A stretch of 6,848 nucleotides of DNA from Candidatus Bathyarchaeota archaeon (GTDB lineage: Archaea; Thermoproteota; Bathyarchaeia; Bathyarchaeales; DTEX01), in NCBI GenBank assembly GCA_021162225.1, contig JAGGZB010000139.1:1-6848 (forward strand), written 5' to 3'. The position numbers were made by a program, and so were the translations under genes. Positions 5,188-6,848 of the stretch are shown piece after piece. How positions within the stretch are numbered: the stretch's first letter is position 1; each line of letters begins with the position of its first letter. Below the pieces are notes generated by a model that had not been told where the DNA came from, searched no databases, and worked only from the letters and a program-made list of their open reading frames with translations.

Positions 5188-6297
5188 CTAAAAATCCCAG
5201 AATCTCGACTGTATTTCTTTCACCTCCCTAATGATTTTTTCCGCGATCTTATGAATAGTTATGCTGAATCTTGGGCGATGCTCCGTGACTTTAGCTTCCA
5301 TACTCATCATTCGAGACAAAACAGCCGGGATTATCTTCTTTAAGAAGCTCAGGCAATAGCCGCCTTCCAATACTGCTACAAGTCTGTTTTCGCTGAGCCG
5401 CTGCGCCAGATCGATCGTCACCTGGAAAACTTTCAAGTATAGAGATGCGGAAAGTAGAAGTTCGCCAATAGGATCTTTAAAGTATCCGTCAAAACCGGCT
5501 GATACCAAAATGAATTCAGGCTTGTAAGAGAGCGCTATAGGAACCACTATGGATTTAAAAGCTTTCCAGTATGCTGGATCTGATGCGCCAAAGGGAAGAG
5601 GAATATTAACCGTGTATCCTTTACCCTTTCCTTTTCCAACTTCATCAATGAAGCCTGATCTGGGAAATTCGGAAGGATCCTCATGAAGACTGACATATAA
5701 GACCTCGTCGGTATCATAAAATATCTCCTGTGTTCCGTTACCATGATGAGCATCTACATCGAGTATTAGAATGCGGCTTAACGAGAATTTATCTATAAGA
5801 TACTTAGCCGCCAAGGCGATGTTGTTAAAGATGCAGAAACCAGAGGCTGAAGCGTGACTTGCATGATGACCCGGCGGTCGGGAGATGACGAATGCATTTC
5901 TGACTCTTCCCTTCATTACCATGTCTACGGCCCTTATCGCTCCTCCAGCTGCTAAGCGTGCAACTGCATAGCTCTCCGGAGAGACTAGAGTTCCGGTTTC
6001 CTCATCCAAGATTCCTCCTCCACTATTACAGAGATTTCTCACAGCCCGAATGTATCTTAGTGAATGAACCATTTCAAGTTCGTCTAACTTTGCGATTCTA
6101 GGCTTTATGAGCATGCATCGCTTATTTTTTAATAAATTGAGATGCTTGATTCCTCTCATGATGGCCTGTAGCCTTGCTGGGGATTCTGGATGATTCCTTC
6201 CAGTTCTGTGGAGGAGGAAATATTCAGAGAAGATTATTCCCGTTCTTGATCTGCAATTGCCTATCTCGTTCACTTTGAATCGCCCTAAGTCTTTCAT
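5188..6297 (-). CDS. Histone deacetylase / acetylpolyamine amidohydrolase family protein
   Basis: This 369-residue protein is a zinc-dependent class II-type deacetylase of the arginase-deacetylase fold. It shows HPESPARL at 36-43, RPPGHH with the catalytic pair His144-His145, SGFCIFNN at 152-159, DVDAHHGNGTQ at 180-190 with zinc ligands Asp182 and His184, SAGFDGY with the third ligand Asp270, and EGGY with the transition-state Tyr314. Every catalytic residue is present, so it should be active, removing acetyl groups from lysine or from small amines. Substrates cannot be told from sequence; chromatin proteins and acetylpolyamines are both known for the family. The family core is about 300-340 residues; this one has about 18 extra at the N-terminus and a charged helical tail after 330. 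The ATG at 6297 lies 27 bp from a TATA box, consistent with a leaderless transcript. It is divergent from purB and convergent with the ferredoxin gene. Confidence 0.94.
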   Translation of the reverse strand: MKDLGRFKVNEIGNCRSRTGIIFSEYFLLHRTGRNHPESPARLQAIMRGIKHLNLLKNKRCMLIKPRIAKLDELEMVHSLRYIRAVRNLCNSGGGILDEETGTLVSPESYAVARLAAGGAIRAVDMVMKGRVRNAFVISRPPGHHASHASASGFCIFNNIALAAKYLIDKFSLSRILILDVDAHHGNGTQEIFYDTDEVLYVSLHEDPSEFPRSGFIDEVGKGKGKGYTVNIPLPFGASDPAYWKAFKSIVVPIALSYKPEFILVSAGFDGYFKDPIGELLLSASLYLKVFQVTIDLAQRLSENRLVAVLEGGYCLSFLKKIIPAVLSRMMSMEAKVTEHRPRFSITIHKIAEKIIREVKEIQSRFWDF

Positions 6298-6320
6298 ATG
6301 GCATAAGAAGAAAATCTCGA

Positions 6321-6326
6321 TATAAT
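6321..6326 (-). promoter_or_regulatory. TATA box for the deacetylase gene
   Basis: The minus strand reads ATTATA, centred 27 bp before the ATG at 6297, giving a predicted transcription start on the start codon. No Shine-Dalgarno sequence precedes the ATG, which agrees with leaderless translation. Confidence 0.5.
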
Positions 6327-6369
6327 TGTTAAATTAGCTAGGGGATATTAGAGTAGAGTGAATTAATGC

Positions 6370-6378
6370 TTAAAATAG
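6370..6378 (+). promoter_or_regulatory. TATA-like box for purB
   Basis: TTAAAATAG lies on the plus strand in the 97-bp divergent gap, centred 21-22 bp before the ATG at 6395. That is slightly close for TATA, so the true box may be further upstream. GAGGCGG at 6382-6388, 6 nt before the ATG, could serve as ribosome-binding site if there is a leader. Confidence 0.3.
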
Positions 6379-6394
6379 GTTGAGGCGGTTAGTG

Positions 6395-6848
6395 ATGCCT
6401 ATCCTCCCAATAGATACGGGTCGGTATGGAACTCCTGAAATGCGAAGGATATTTGAAGAGGAGAATTACTTCCAAAAACTATTGGATGTTGAGGCTGCGC
6501 TTGCTTGGGCACATGCACAGGTAGGAAACATCCCTAGAGAAGATGCTGAGAAGATAATGAAGATGGCTTCAACGAAATATGTTAAAGTCAGCAGAGTGAA
6601 AGAGATAGAGAAGGAGATTAAACACGATATAATGTCGCTTGTCCGAGCCTTCGCTGAAGTATGTGGATCGAGCGGCGCATACATACATCTAGGAGCCACA
6701 AGCTATGACATCGTCGACACAGCCAAGGCTCTTCAGCTTAAGGAAGCAATAGAAGTTATAGGCAGAAAACTTGACGATCTCGAACTCATCCTCATCAAGC
6801 TTGCAGACCGATATAAAAGGACGATCATGATAGGCAGGACGCATGGAC
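6395..6848 (+). CDS. purB: Adenylosuccinate lyase, N-terminal part (cut by window edge)
   Basis: The first 151 residues are present; the full enzyme has about 450. It splits adenylosuccinate to AMP and fumarate and SAICAR to AICAR and fumarate in purine synthesis, as a cytoplasmic homotetramer of the fumarase/aspartase superfamily. The opening PIDTGRYGTPEMRRIFEEEN is typical of PurB. HDIM with His77, IHLGATSYDIVDTA at 97-110 and IGRTHG with His150 at the end are conserved active-site segments. The remaining catalytic Ser loop lies beyond the edge. ATG at 6395 is chosen; GTG at 6392 directly before it is in frame and would add one residue. GAGGCGG lies just upstream. It is divergent from the deacetylase gene. 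Argininosuccinate lyase is a relative, but the N-terminus fits PurB better. Confidence 0.93.
   Translation, partial: MPILPIDTGRYGTPEMRRIFEEENYFQKLLDVEAALAWAHAQVGNIPREDAEKIMKMASTKYVKVSRVKEIEKEIKHDIMSLVRAFAEVCGSSGAYIHLGATSYDIVDTAKALQLKEAIEVIGRKLDDLELILIKLADRYKRTIMIGRTHG

Noticed and set aside
5547..5753. Second minus-strand frame of 68 codons inside the deacetylase gene
   Set aside because: It overlaps the DVDAHHGNGTQ region of the real gene in another frame.
6466..6699. Minus-strand frame of 77 codons at the right end
   Set aside because: It is antisense to the conserved PurB N-terminal region.

Overview
The window reads as chromosomal DNA from an archaeon, most likely of the TACK/Thermoproteota side (a Bathyarchaeia-like lineage would fit, but the rank is inference). 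The reasons are a two-domain SmAP3-type Sm protein, an ST0452-like bifunctional sugar-phosphate nucleotidyl/acetyltransferase, a DUF2095-type protein, a TrmB-family regulator and an archaeal-type PurB. Starts are often GTG or TTG, and several TATA-like boxes sit about 27 bp upstream of a start codon, the archaeal leaderless pattern. No tRNA, rRNA, CRISPR array, transposon or phage gene was seen.

Layout. Positions 1-413 (minus) hold the Sm-like protein, cut by the window edge. Upstream of it on the same strand is the nucleotidyltransferase/acetyltransferase (453-1769). A divergent promoter region separates that gene from the DUF2095-type gene (1886-2230, plus). Next come a hairpin and a strong TATA region, then an unrecognised membrane protein with a glycosylatable ectodomain and a cytoplasmic coiled coil (2363-3598). 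A 200-bp leader carrying two identical near-palindromes precedes a TrmB-family regulator (3800-4624). Two small plus-strand genes follow: a 64-residue helical protein and a 2x[4Fe-4S] ferredoxin. The ferredoxin converges, with 3 bp between stop codons, on a minus-strand class II histone-deacetylase-family gene (5188-6297). That gene shares a divergent 97-bp promoter region with purB (6395 onward, cut by the window edge).

The genes do not form one pathway. There are housekeeping functions (RNA binding, nucleotide-sugar supply, purine synthesis, electron transfer, deacetylation) around a less familiar centre: the membrane coiled-coil protein and the neighbouring TrmB-like regulator. The observations most worth following are in that centre: very short leaderless reading frames placed at the predicted transcription starts of both genes, a repeated candidate operator before the regulator, and an FRRG-x-IS motif recurring exactly 70 residues apart in the coiled coil. 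The longest stretch without an annotated gene is under 200 bp; each such stretch is described by its own site entries.
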